DNA of 64,000 nt, taken from the NCBI RefSeq assembly GCF_022879595.1, contig NZ_CP084265.1, forward strand, positions 2,232,001 through 2,296,000, read 5' to 3'. Below the pieces are notes generated by a model. It was not told where the DNA came from and ran no database searches. It saw only the letters and a program-made list of their open reading frames with translations. A program made the translations under genes and the position numbers. This document shows positions 1 through 9,900 of the stretch, piece by piece (positions within the stretch are counted from its first letter, which is position 1; each line of letters starts with the position of its first letter). Source of the stretch: Caballeronia sp. Lep1P3 (lineage in GTDB: Bacteria > Pseudomonadota > Gammaproteobacteria > Burkholderiales > Burkholderiaceae).

Positions 1-641
1 TCGTCGAATTCGGCGATACCAAAGTGATCTGCACGGCGAGCATCGCCGAGCGCGTGCCGGAATTCCTGCGCGGCCGCGAGCAAGGCTGGCTCACCGCGGA
101 ATACGGCATGCTGCCGCGTGCGACGCACACGCGCAGCGACCGCGAAGCCGCGCGCGGCAAGCAGACGGGCCGCACGCAGGAGATTCAGCGGCTCATCGGC
201 CGCGCGCTGCGCTCCGTGTTCGACCTCAACGCGCTCGGCCCGCGCACGCTACATATCGACTGCGACGTGATCCAGGCGGACGGCGGCACGCGCACGGCGA
301 GCATCACGGGCGCGTTCGTCGCCGCGCACGATGCCGTGACGAAGCTGCTCGCGGCGGGACGCATCGCGCAATCGCCGGTGAAAGATTTCGTCGCCGCGAT
401 TTCCGTCGGCATCTTCGAGGGCGCGCCCGTGCTCGACCTCGACTACGACGAAGACTCGCAGTGCGACACCGATATGAACGTCGTGATGACGGGCGCGGGC
501 GGCTTCGTCGAAGTGCAAGGGACGGCCGAAGGCGCGCCGTTCTCGCGCGACGAGATGAACGCGCTCCTCGATCTCGCCGACAGCGGCATCAAGGCGCTGA
601 TCGCGAAGCAGAAAGCCGCGCTGGAGATCGAAGGTGTCTGA
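1..641 (+). CDS. rph: Ribonuclease PH, 5' truncated by window edge
   Basis: RNase PH is a phosphorolytic 3'-5' exoribonuclease that trims the 3' ends of tRNA precursors. The frame is open from base 3 and ends at 641, so the N-terminus lies outside the window. About 212 residues are visible, against roughly 240 in the complete enzyme. Recognisable blocks are [14 protein letters not shown], the [14 protein letters not shown] stretch and [15 protein letters not shown] near the metal/phosphate site. The stop overlaps the GTG start of rdgB by 8 bases, and rdgB in turn overlaps hemW, suggesting one transcript. The rph-rdgB-hemW order is common in Burkholderiaceae. Confidence 0.95.
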   Translation, partial: VEFGDTKVICTASIAERVPEFLRGREQGWLTAEYGMLPRATHTRSDREAARGKQTGRTQEIQRLIGRALRSVFDLNALGPRTLHIDCDVIQADGGTRTASITGAFVAAHDAVTKLLAAGRIAQSPVKDFVAAISVGIFEGAPVLDLDYDEDSQCDTDMNVVMTGAGGFVEVQGTAEGAPFSRDEMNALLDLADSGIKALIAKQKAALEIEGV

Positions 642-1260
642 TTCGGATGGCGTCAAGCGCGTAAAGCGCGTCGTACTCGCGTCGAACAACGCGGGCAAGC
701 TGCGCGAGTTCGCATCGCTCTTGGGCGCGGCGGGCATCGAACTGATCGCGCAGGGCGAACTCGGCGTGCCGGAAGCGGAAGAGCCGCATCCGACCTTCGT
801 CGAAAACGCGCTGGCGAAAGCGCGGCATGCGTCGGCATTGACCGGCCTGCCCGCGCTCGCCGACGATTCCGGCCTCTGCGTGCGCGCGCTGAACGGCGCG
901 CCCGGCGTTCATTCGGCGCGTTACGCGATGACCGCCGACGGCGAAAAGAGCGATGCCGCGAACAACGCGCGCCTCGTCGCCGAGCTTGGGAACGAAGCGG
1001 ACCGCCGCGCGTATTACTTCTGCTCGCTCGTGCTCGTGCGCCACGCGAACGATCCCGAACCGCTCATCGCGGAAGGCCGCTGGCACGGCGAAGTCATCGA
1101 CGCGCCGCGCGGCGCGCACGGCTTCGGCTACGACCCGCACTTCTTCCTGCCGGCGCTCGGCGCGACCGCCGCCGAACTCGATCCCGCGCGCAAGAACGCG
1201 GTGAGCCATCGCGCGCTCGCGCTGCGTGACTTGCTGCAACGGCTCGAGGAACTGGCGTGA
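634..1260 (+). CDS. rdgB: XTP/dITP pyrophosphatase (RdgB/HAM1)
   Basis: This enzyme hydrolyses non-canonical purine nucleoside triphosphates (XTP, dITP, ITP) to monophosphates, keeping deaminated bases out of DNA and RNA in the cytosol. The 208-residue product has the HAM1 signature [14 protein letters not shown] near the N-terminus, the ADDSGLCV block around residue 75, [10 protein letters not shown], and GFGYDPHFF near residue 167. Its length is normal for the family. A GTG at 634 is chosen because it starts the family alignment and overlaps the rph stop. The stop overlaps the hemW GTG by four bases, which indicates translational coupling. Confidence 0.96.
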   Translation: MSDSDGVKRVKRVVLASNNAGKLREFASLLGAAGIELIAQGELGVPEAEEPHPTFVENALAKARHASALTGLPALADDSGLCVRALNGAPGVHSARYAMTADGEKSDAANNARLVAELGNEADRRAYYFCSLVLVRHANDPEPLIAEGRWHGEVIDAPRGAHGFGYDPHFFLPALGATAAELDPARKNAVSHRALALRDLLQRLEELA

Positions 1261-2480
1261 GCAGCGGACCGAAGACGATCAACATCGTGCAGGCGTTCAC
1301 GTCGCCGGGAAGCATCCGGCTGACGTCGCTGCCGCCGCTTTCGCTATACGTGCATTTTCCGTGGTGCGTGCGCAAGTGTCCGTACTGCGACTTCAACTCG
1401 CACGAGTCGAAGGACGACACGTTTCCCGAAGAGCGTTATCTGGATGCCCTGCGCGCCGATCTCGAAAGCGCGCTGCCGCTCGTCTGGGGACGTCAGGTGC
1501 ATACGATCTTCATCGGCGGCGGCACGCCATCGCTCTTGTCCGCGAAGGGCCTCGACCGGCTGCTGTCGGACGCGCGCGCGCTCCTGCCGCTCGACGCCGA
1601 TGCCGAAATCACGCTCGAAGCGAATCCCGGCACGTTCGAGGCCGCGAAGTTCGCGCAGTTTCGCGCGAGCGGCGTGAACCGGCTGTCGATCGGGATTCAG
1701 AGCTTCAACGAGGCGCACCTGAAGGCGCTCGGCCGCATTCACGATGCATCGCAGGCGCGTCGCGCCGTCGAGATCGCCGCGACGCATTTCGACAACTTCA
1801 ATCTCGATCTCATGTTCGCGCTGCCGCAGCAGTCGCTCGACGAATGCCGGCACGACATCGAGACGGCGCTTGCGTTCGCGCCGCCGCATCTGTCGCTCTA
1901 TCACCTGACGATGGAGCCGAACACGCTCTTCGCGAAATATCCGCCCGCCTTGCCCGACGACGATTCCGCCGCCGACATGCAGGACTGGATTCACGAGCGC
2001 ACGCGCGAAGCCGGCTACGAGCGCTACGAAGTGTCGGCGTATGCGAAGCCGCATCGCCAGAGCCGGCACAACCTCAATTACTGGCGCTTCGGCGACTATC
2101 TCGGCATCGGCGCGGGCGCGCACACCAAGCTCTCGTTTCCGTCGAAGATCGTGCGGCAGGCGCGCTTCAAGCATCCGTCGACCTATATGGATGCCGCGCT
2201 CTCGCCCACCGAAAGCGCGATTCAGGAAGCGCGCGAAGTCGGCCCGCGCGATTTGCCCTTCGAATTCATGCTGAACACGCTGCGGCTCGTCGAAGGCTTT
2301 CCGGTTCACGCGTTCGTGGAACGCACGGGCCTTGCGCTGTCGACCATCGAGCCGGCGCTCGTCGAAGCCGAGAAACGCGGACTCATCACGCGCGACTTCG
2401 AGCGCATCACGCCGACGGAACTCGGCCAGCGCTTCCTCAACGACTTGCAGGAGCTTTTTCTGAAGGATGCCGCCCAGTGA
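1257..2480 (+). CDS. hemW: HemW-type radical SAM protein (heme chaperone)
   Basis: HemW is a radical SAM protein related to coproporphyrinogen III dehydrogenase HemN, but is now regarded as a heme chaperone. The 407-residue product has the cluster motif Cys37-x3-Cys41-x2-Cys44 (HFPWCVRKCPYCDF), the FIGGGTPSLL glycine-rich SAM block, and the C-terminal HemN domain. HemN itself has one more cysteine after this motif; here the corresponding position is Phe, which supports HemW. The GTG start overlaps the rdgB stop and the stop overlaps the next gene's GTG, so four genes are chained by 4-8 bp overlaps. Confidence 0.93.
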   Translation: MSSGPKTINIVQAFTSPGSIRLTSLPPLSLYVHFPWCVRKCPYCDFNSHESKDDTFPEERYLDALRADLESALPLVWGRQVHTIFIGGGTPSLLSAKGLDRLLSDARALLPLDADAEITLEANPGTFEAAKFAQFRASGVNRLSIGIQSFNEAHLKALGRIHDASQARRAVEIAATHFDNFNLDLMFALPQQSLDECRHDIETALAFAPPHLSLYHLTMEPNTLFAKYPPALPDDDSAADMQDWIHERTREAGYERYEVSAYAKPHRQSRHNLNYWRFGDYLGIGAGAHTKLSFPSKIVRQARFKHPSTYMDAALSPTESAIQEAREVGPRDLPFEFMLNTLRLVEGFPVHAFVERTGLALSTIEPALVEAEKRGLITRDFERITPTELGQRFLNDLQELFLKDAAQ

Positions 2481-3700
2481 GCGCGCCGACGATGGCGCCC
2501 GGCCCGGTGATGCGGCATCGCCCGTTCGCGCTCTTCTGGAGCGCGCGCGTGATGTCGTCCGTGGCGTTCCAGATGATGTCGGTCGCGATCGGCTGGCAGG
2601 TCTATTCGATCACGCACAGCGCTTTCGCGCTCGGTCTCGTCGGACTCGCGCAGTTCGTGCCGATGTTCGTGCTGACGCTCGTCGTCGGCCACGTCGCGGA
2701 TCGCTACGACCGGCGCACGATCGCCTACGTCTGTCAGGCGATCGAGGGCATCGCCGCGCTCATGCTGTGCTTCGGCGCGTGGCGCGGCTGGAACCACGTC
2801 GGCCCGATCTACGCGATCGCCACCATCACAGGCGCGGCGCGCGCGTTCGAATCGCCGTCGATGGCCGCGCTTCTGCCGAATCTGGTCGCGCGCAGCCAGT
2901 TGCAGCACGCGAGCGCGTGGTCGACATCGGCGAACCAGACGGCGCAAATCCTCGGCCCGGCGATGGGCGGCCTTCTCTACGGCCTCGGCGCGCTGACGGT
3001 GTACGGCGCGGTGACGGTCGCATTTTTCATCGCGGCGTGCGCGGTCGCGGCGATACGCATCGACGCCGCCGTTCGCATGCGCGCGCCGTTGTCGTTCGGG
3101 GCGCTGTTTTCGGGCATTGCCTTCATACGCAGCAAGCCCGTGATTCTCGGCGCGTTGTCGCTCGATCTCTTCGCGGTGCTGCTCGGCGGCGCGACGGCGC
3201 TCCTGCCCGTATTCGCGCGAGACATCCTGCACACGGGCCCGTGGGCGCTCGGCATTCTGCGCGCCGCGCCGGCGGTCGGCGCGCTCGCGGGGTCCATCTG
3301 GCTCGCGCACTTTCCGTTGCGGCGGCGCGCGGGAACGGCGCTTTTCGCTGGCGTGATCGCGTTCGGAATCGCGACGATCGTGTTCGGGCTGTCGCGCAAC
3401 ATCTATGTGTCGCTGATTGCGCTGGCGGCGCTCGGCGCGTCGGATGTGATCAGCGTCGTCGTGCGCATGTCGCTCGTGCAGTTGCAGACGCCCGATGAAA
3501 TGCGCGGGCGCGTCGGCGCGATCAATTCGCTTTTCATCGGCACGTCGAACCAGCTCGGCGAATTCGAATCGGGGATGACGGCGGGACTCTTCGGCGCGGT
3601 GCCGGCGGTGCTGATCGGCGGAGTGGGAACGATCGTCGTCGCGCTGCTATGGATGCGCCTTTTTCCCGCGCTCAGGGCGACGCGCACGCTCGAAGGCTGA
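2477..3700 (+). CDS. MFS transporter, MFS_3/EntS-like family
   Basis: Predicted 407-residue inner-membrane major facilitator with about 12 hydrophobic segments. The N-terminus (RHRPFALFWSARVMSSVAFQ) and the loop motif GHVADRYDRR after the second helix are typical of the MFS_3 group, which includes the enterobactin exporter EntS and many putative multidrug exporters. The substrate cannot be told from sequence. The start is a GTG whose last two bases are the first two of the hemW stop codon; a longer in-frame extension upstream only reads through hemW in another frame and is not credible. It is the last gene of the rph-rdgB-hemW cluster before a tRNA gene. Confidence 0.88.
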   Translation: MSAPTMAPGPVMRHRPFALFWSARVMSSVAFQMMSVAIGWQVYSITHSAFALGLVGLAQFVPMFVLTLVVGHVADRYDRRTIAYVCQAIEGIAALMLCFGAWRGWNHVGPIYAIATITGAARAFESPSMAALLPNLVARSQLQHASAWSTSANQTAQILGPAMGGLLYGLGALTVYGAVTVAFFIAACAVAAIRIDAAVRMRAPLSFGALFSGIAFIRSKPVILGALSLDLFAVLLGGATALLPVFARDILHTGPWALGILRAAPAVGALAGSIWLAHFPLRRRAGTALFAGVIAFGIATIVFGLSRNIYVSLIALAALGASDVISVVVRMSLVQLQTPDEMRGRVGAINSLFIGTSNQLGEFESGMTAGLFGAVPAVLIGGVGTIVVALLWMRLFPALRATRTLEG

Positions 3701-3744
3701 GCGCGCTTGCGCCGCGAGACTTGCGCTACAATACGCGCCTTGCT

Positions 3745-3834
3745 GGAGGTGTGGCCGAGCGGTTTAAGGCACCGGTCTTGAAAACCGGCGAAGGAGCGAT
3801 CCTTCCGTGAGTTCGAATCTCACCGCCTCCGCCA
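3745..3834 (+). tRNA. tRNA-Ser (anticodon UGA)
   Basis: A 90-nt class II tRNA. The acceptor strand GGAGGTG pairs with CGCCTCC (one G-U pair) followed by discriminator G and an encoded CCA. The anticodon loop reads CTTGAAA with anticodon TGA inside the ACCGG/CCGGT stem, there is a long variable arm as in serine tRNAs, and the T loop is GTTCGAATC. A TACAAT box at 3727-3732 lies 12 bases upstream and could be its -10. A strong terminator follows at 3848. Confidence 0.97.
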
Positions 3835-3847
3835 GAAGGCTAAAGGA

Positions 3848-3888
3848 AGCCCCGTAAGTTCAGAGACTTACGGGGCTTTCGTTTTTTT
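3848..3888 (+). terminator. Rho-independent terminator of tRNA-Ser(UGA)
   Basis: A perfect 12-bp stem, AGCCCCGTAAGT paired with ACTTACGGGGCT around a six-base loop, runs directly into a T-rich tail with seven consecutive T. It lies 13 bases after the tRNA 3' end and separates the housekeeping cluster from the type VI effector island. Confidence 0.9.
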
Positions 3889-4165
3889 CGACGCATGAGA
3901 TTCCCGCGTCCATGCTGCGTTGCATGGCCACTCGGATCGGGTCGCGACGATCTCCCGAGTGCGTCAGCGCGCACGCGGCACCACTACTTCGTTGACTACG
4001 TTCGTCCCAATTGCCGGTCCGACGTCAGCCGTCTAGCCGCGCATCGTTTTCAGAAAGATCGCCTTGCGCATGTAGCCGCGTCTCTCTACAACCATCAGGC
4101 AGTGTCAACTCTCGGGCGATCGGCGGTGCTGAACCGGCCATCCCCCGATTTCGCACGGAAGCCCA

Positions 4166-6961
4166 ATGGAAGCACAAAGCAAGCGATCCAGCGCACTCGC
4201 GCGCTGGATCACCGGTCGGCAGTCCTATTTTCTGAAGGTGCATTCCGCACGTGAGACGGACGGCCTTTCGATCCACAACGTCCATGCGACCGAGAAGCTC
4301 GGCGAGCCGTACTGCATTGCGCTCGAACTGACCGCCAAGGTCGAACTGAAGCGCGCCGACCATCTGGGCCAGCTCGCGCGCTTCACCATCGAGCCGCCGC
4401 CGCACGACTGGCGGCAGACCGCCAAACCGGGCGAGCCGCGCACCTTCGACGGCTGTATCACGGGCTTTACGCGCACCAGGAAGACCCGCGATTTCTTCGC
4501 CTACAAGGTCGTCGTGGAATCGACGCTCGCGCGGCTCCGGCTCACCAAGGCCACACGCATCTATCAGGATATGTCCGCGCCCGACATCATCCTGTCGATC
4601 CTGAAGCAGCGTCACGACTTCCTGTCGCACCAGTACGCGTTCAAGCTGCGCAAGCCGTTCCCAAAGCTCAAGTTTCACATGCAGTACCAGATGTCCGATT
4701 GGGACTTCATTCATCTGGTGATGCGGCAAGCGGGACTGTTCTGCTACACGCGCAGCAGCCAGTTCGGGGACGTGGTGACGTTTTCCGATGACGTGGACGG
4801 TTACGTCTACCGGCCCGACGTCATCATTCCCTACCGGGAAATCTCGGGACTGGACGCGGGTCAGGAGTCGGTCTATGCGCTCGAAGCGCGCAGCGAGTCG
4901 ATTCCGGCGTCGATCCGGGTCGCGGACTATAACCCGGCTCAGGCGTGGGAGCGTTTCAACGCGGACGTGAATCTCGCGCGCGACGACAAGACGACCTACG
5001 GCGAGAGTTACACCTACGGCACGCATCATCTGAATGCGACCGAGGCGCAGTGGGAGGCGCGTCTGCGCCATGAGGCCGCGCTCTCTCAGCAGATCACGTT
5101 CGAAGGCAAGAGCACGGACCACGAGTTCTTTGCGGGGCTGGTGGTGCGGCTCGACGAGAAGCTGCCCGACGCGCCGCATGGCTTGCTACTTACCGAAGTC
5201 GTTCACGAAGCCACGCGGGAGAGAGGCTATTCGAACACGTTCAAGGCGATTCCGTGCGAGCGGCCTTATCGGATTGCGCTCGACGAAGCGAACTGGCCCA
5301 AAATCGCCGGTACGCTCTCAGCGCGTATCACGACGCGCGATGACGCGGACTACGCACAGCCCGACGAGAACGGTCATTACACGGCGCGCTTCGACTTCGA
5401 TTTCGAGGACTGGCCCCAAGGCGGCGAGAGCGTTCCGATGCGGCTCGCGAAGCCCTATGCGGGCGCGTTGCAGACGGGGTTCCACTTCCCGCCCTTACGC
5501 AACACGGAAGTGGCCGTGGCCTTTATCGGCGGCGATCCGCGATGTCCGTATATCGCCCATATGCATCATCACAGCCGAGCGAGCGACCTGATTCACAGGC
5601 TCGACGGCTGGAACACGCGCGCGGCGATTCGCACCCCCAGCAACAACAAGCTGCGCCTCGAAGACGCCAAAGGCAAGGAAGGCGTCAAGCTCTCGACCGA
5701 CTACGGCGGCAAGACCCAACTCAATTTGGGCTATCTGGTCGACTCCAAGCGTCAGAAAAGAGGCGAAGGGTTCGAACTGCGCTCCGATGAATGGGGCGCG
5801 CTGCGCGGCGGCAAAGGCCTGTTTCTGAGCGCCGACAAGCAGGCCAATGCAGGCGGTCAGGCGCTCGATATGTCGGCGGCGATGACGCAGTTGCAAACGG
5901 CCCACGCGCGGATGACGAGTCTGTCGCAGGCAGTCAGCAAGGCGAAGGCCGTCGTCGCGGATTGCGAAGCGCAGCAGGCCTTGCTCGAAACGCAGATCAA
6001 GGACTTGCAGCAGGCCGTGCTGCTCGCGTCCGCACCGCACGGCGTTGCGCTCACCAGCGGCGAACACATGCAACTGTCGGCGGGCGGGCATCTGTTCACC
6101 ACGACGGGCGGAAATGCAGACGCGGCGATCGGCGGCAACTTCACGGTCGCGGCGGGTAACGCCGTGTCGTTGTTCGCGAACGCCCAAGGCATCAAAGCGG
6201 TCGCCGCCGCTGGAACCATCGACGTGCAGGCGCAAGGCGATGCGCTCAATCTCGCCGCGCTAAAAGGCGTGAGCCTATCGAGCACCAATGACGCCATTAC
6301 GCTCACCGCCAAGACCGAGCTGATGCTCTATTGCGGCGGCTCGTACATCAAGCTCACCAATACGGGCGTCGAAATTGGCAGTCCGTCCGATGTGATGCTG
6401 AAGGGGCCGCTTCGGATCGGCGGCTCCGCGACCAAACAGAACGCACTTCCCCTCATGCCGAAGCAGGAGCAGACCGGCATGCAGCTCTGGCACACCTACC
6501 CGAACGGCGAGCCGGTGAAGAACGCGGGCTATCGCGTGGACTTCCCGAACGGTTCGTGGCGCATGGGCAAGCTCGACGAAAACGGGCGCGGCACGGTCGC
6601 GAACACGCCGCGCGGCGGCGGCGCGGTGAGCTACTTCGAGGATGGCTACACCGTCAAGAGCGACCAGCGCAACTGGGCGCAGCCGAAGAACGCACCGGGC
6701 GCGCAGGACGCCCCCGCCGATGCAACGGACGCGCCGCCGAGCCTGACCGGTCCCGCGATGGCCGCTGTGTCGAACGCCGCTGCGCAGGCGGCGACGCAAG
6801 CCGTTCCCGGGGCGCTGCAGGCGGTCGAGAAGGCGCTGGTTTCCTCTATGGGCCAGCAACTCGGGCAGACGGTGCAGCGCGTCGCTGTCCGTTCCGCGCC
6901 GCTCGGCTCGATCGGGCAATCGCTCACGCCGTCCGTCGCGAAAGCCCTGACCTCTGAATAA
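4166..6961 (+). CDS. vgrG: Type VI secretion spike protein VgrG with C-terminal extension
   Basis: VgrG trimers form the puncturing spike of the type VI secretion system and carry effectors on their tip. This 931-residue protein has a gp27-like N-terminal part (to about residue 370), a gp5-like OB fold starting near 378 (GTLSARITTRDD), a DUF2345 region of glycine/alanine-rich beta repeats from about 515 to 765, and a distinct C-terminal extension from about 772 (MQLWHTYPNGEPVKNAGY) ending in an Ala-rich helix. That tail probably serves as a cargo adaptor for the Rhs protein encoded 23 bases downstream, but this is inference. No tss genes accompany it, so it is an orphan spike island. Confidence 0.95.
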   Translation: MEAQSKRSSALARWITGRQSYFLKVHSARETDGLSIHNVHATEKLGEPYCIALELTAKVELKRADHLGQLARFTIEPPPHDWRQTAKPGEPRTFDGCITGFTRTRKTRDFFAYKVVVESTLARLRLTKATRIYQDMSAPDIILSILKQRHDFLSHQYAFKLRKPFPKLKFHMQYQMSDWDFIHLVMRQAGLFCYTRSSQFGDVVTFSDDVDGYVYRPDVIIPYREISGLDAGQESVYALEARSESIPASIRVADYNPAQAWERFNADVNLARDDKTTYGESYTYGTHHLNATEAQWEARLRHEAALSQQITFEGKSTDHEFFAGLVVRLDEKLPDAPHGLLLTEVVHEATRERGYSNTFKAIPCERPYRIALDEANWPKIAGTLSARITTRDDADYAQPDENGHYTARFDFDFEDWPQGGESVPMRLAKPYAGALQTGFHFPPLRNTEVAVAFIGGDPRCPYIAHMHHHSRASDLIHRLDGWNTRAAIRTPSNNKLRLEDAKGKEGVKLSTDYGGKTQLNLGYLVDSKRQKRGEGFELRSDEWGALRGGKGLFLSADKQANAGGQALDMSAAMTQLQTAHARMTSLSQAVSKAKAVVADCEAQQALLETQIKDLQQAVLLASAPHGVALTSGEHMQLSAGGHLFTTTGGNADAAIGGNFTVAAGNAVSLFANAQGIKAVAAAGTIDVQAQGDALNLAALKGVSLSSTNDAITLTAKTELMLYCGGSYIKLTNTGVEIGSPSDVMLKGPLRIGGSATKQNALPLMPKQEQTGMQLWHTYPNGEPVKNAGYRVDFPNGSWRMGKLDENGRGTVANTPRGGGAVSYFEDGYTVKSDQRNWAQPKNAPGAQDAPADATDAPPSLTGPAMAAVSNAAAQAATQAVPGALQAVEKALVSSMGQQLGQTVQRVAVRSAPLGSIGQSLTPSVAKALTSE

Positions 6962-6984
6962 ACCCGCAGAAGAACCACAAGAAG

Positions 6985-9900
6985 ATGGCAACAACGGAAA
7001 CAGCAAGCAAGCCCGCGCCGCGTCAGATACCGGAAGGCATCAAGCACAACGCGGAAGCACGGCGCGTCGTGCCTTACGACATCACGCCGAAGAACCCGAC
7101 GCCGAAAACGACGCCTCAACTCAAGCAGGTCGCGGTCCAATCGGTCGAGAACCACGGCCACGAAATCTTCGTCCAGTGCCTCTACATGCTGCCGGTGGTC
7201 GGCAACGCGATGTCGCTTTATGACGTAGGCACTGACATTTATCGCATTTGCAGCAAGCCGGGCGAAGCCAAGACGCTGACGGCATGGGGCATTCTCGCGA
7301 TCGACGCCATCGGCGTGGTTCCGGCTGCGGGCAACGCGAGCCGTCCCGCGCGCGCGGTCGTGAAGGAAGTGTTGCTCGCGTTTGCCAAGGGCGCGGCGAT
7401 ATCGGTGCTGGTCGACCTGTTCTGGGCGACGGCGGGCGGCGACGTGATCGCGTTCATGGAAGAGTTGGACCACAAGCTCAAGTGGTGGCAGCAGGACATC
7501 GATCACGGCGTGTACAAAGCGTCGCAAACCGTGCGCAGCTTCGTCCAAAACCCCGTGTCGGCGGCGCAGCAGATGCGCCTCCTCGAGAAGAATACGGGCT
7601 TTCTATCGTGGATACCGTCGGGCGAGACCATCGCGCTGCACGGCATCGACGAGTTGCTGAAGGTGTCCGGCCAGCGTCAGACGATCCTCAAGTGGCTCGA
7701 TGACTTCGACCGCAACCGCAGCGCGATGCTCAAACAGGCATTCGGCGATGTGGCCACCGCCGGCTCGCTCATCTTCATGGCCGCGCAGATCGTCGCCGAG
7801 ATCAAAGCGCGCAAGGCGCGCGGCGTTCCTTCGCATTCGGCGCACGCCGCGCCCGGGACCGCGCACGAGCCGCACGTCAAATCCGGCGAACACCGAGAAA
7901 CGACGCAAATGGGCGCGAAGGCGAGCGACCTGCCGACCAAGAAGGGCTGCGGCTGTCCGGCCACCGCCAGCCCGAAGCCCGTCAATTACGCGCTGGGTGA
8001 CGAACATCTGGAGCAGACCGACTTCGCGCTCGACGGCATCGTGCCGATCGTGTGGACGCGCAGCTATCGCTCCAGCCTTGCCGCCTACGACGACAGCCCG
8101 CTCGGTGCGCGCTGGTCGAGTCCGTATCACCTGTCGCTCGAAGAGCGCGACGGCGCGTTGACCTTCTTCGACCCGGACAACCGCGCCGTGCCGCTGCCGA
8201 AGGTCGAGGTGGGCGAAGCGGTCGAGGTGCCGACCGAGCAATTGACGGTGAGCCGCCCCGACCGGCGCAGCGTGCGACTGGCGTACCCCGATGGCGCGCG
8301 CGAGGACTACGAACTGCACGGCACGACCACGCGGATTCGGTATCGCCTCACCGCGCGCACCGGTCGCGACGGCCTCGGGCTGAGCTTCGGCTACAACGAA
8401 AGCGGCGAACTCGTCACGATCGGCGACGGCGCAGAAAACAACCTGCGGCTCGAATACGAGCGCGGGCGCGTCGCTGCGATCTATCGGAACGGCGTCGCGG
8501 GCCTCGAGCGTGAAGCGATCGCCCGCTACGCCTACAGCGAGCAAGGCGACCTGATCGAGCATCAGGACGTGCTCGGCCATACGCGCGCCTACGCCTATCA
8601 GCATCACCTGCTCACGCGCTATACGGATTTCAACGGCAAGCGCGCCAATCTCGAATGGGACTGGACCGGCAAGCGCTCGGGCGTGCCCGCGCCCGTCGAT
8701 GCGCGCTGTGTTCGGACGTGGCTGGGCGACGAAGCCGACGCTCGGGTGGAAATTATGGCGCGGCAGGATATGCGCGACGAAACGCGCTTCGAGTATCACC
8801 GCGAGCATTGGTACACCAAAGTCACCGACGCGGACGGCCACGCGACGATGCACCGCTACGACCAGCACAACCGCATCGTGTTGGTCGAATACCCGGACGG
8901 CACCAGCGACGCGTTCAACTGGAACGAGAACAATCAACTCGTCAGCACGAAAAACGCGCTCGGGCAGGTCCAGCGCTTCGAATACGATGCGCAGGGGCGC
9001 GTGACGGCAGTTACCAATGCCCTCTCTCAGACCACGCGCACCGAGTACAACGCCGACGGCTTGCCGGTGAAGGTCACGGACGCCAACGGCGACACCACGA
9101 CGACCGATTACGACGCGCTCGGGCGTCCCGTATCCGTGACCGATCCGGCAGGCCGCACCACGCAATATTCGTGGAGCGGCAACGGGCGTCTGCTCTCGCT
9201 GACCGACCCGAAAGGCGGCGTGAAGCGCTTTCGCTATGACGGCGGCGGCCGGCTGGCCGAATCGACCGACTGCTCGGGCCATTCGACGCATTTCGGTCAC
9301 GACGAGCGCGGCCATCTGTCTCGCGTGACCGATGCCGAAGGCAATCAGACGGTCTACCGGCGCGATGCGCGCGGGCAAATCAAGACGATCACGCGCGCCG
9401 ATGGCGTCGAAGAACAACTCACATGGGACGGCAACGGCAATCTCAAAACCTACCGCGACGGCGCGGGTCAGGTGACGGAATACACGTACACGCCGCTTAA
9501 CCAGATCAGTTCGCGCAATGTCGTCGATCGCCGCACGGTGAGCTTCGAGGAGCGGTGGAATCACAGCGTCCGGTACACCTATGACAAACGGGGACGGCTC
9601 GTCCAACTCACCAACGAGAACCGCGACACCACGACGTTCCGATATGACTCGCTCGGGCAACTGATCGAAGAAACGGGCTTCGACGGGCGCGCGATCAACT
9701 ACGAATGGGACGACGCGGGACGGCTGGTGGCTTCGCGTGAAGGCGACACCACCACGCGCTACGAGCGCGACCCGCTCGGGCGGTTGACGAAGCGCGATGT
9801 GAACGGGCACGCTTCTGAGCGCTTCTACTATGATGCGCGCGGACGGCTCGTGACTGCGCAGAGCAGCGGCAGCAAGGTCCGTCTGCATTACGACGATGCG

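Noticed and set aside
3895..4254. Open frame before vgrG (119 codons)
   Set aside because: No similarity, overlaps the vgrG start and has non-biased composition; treated as non-coding leader.
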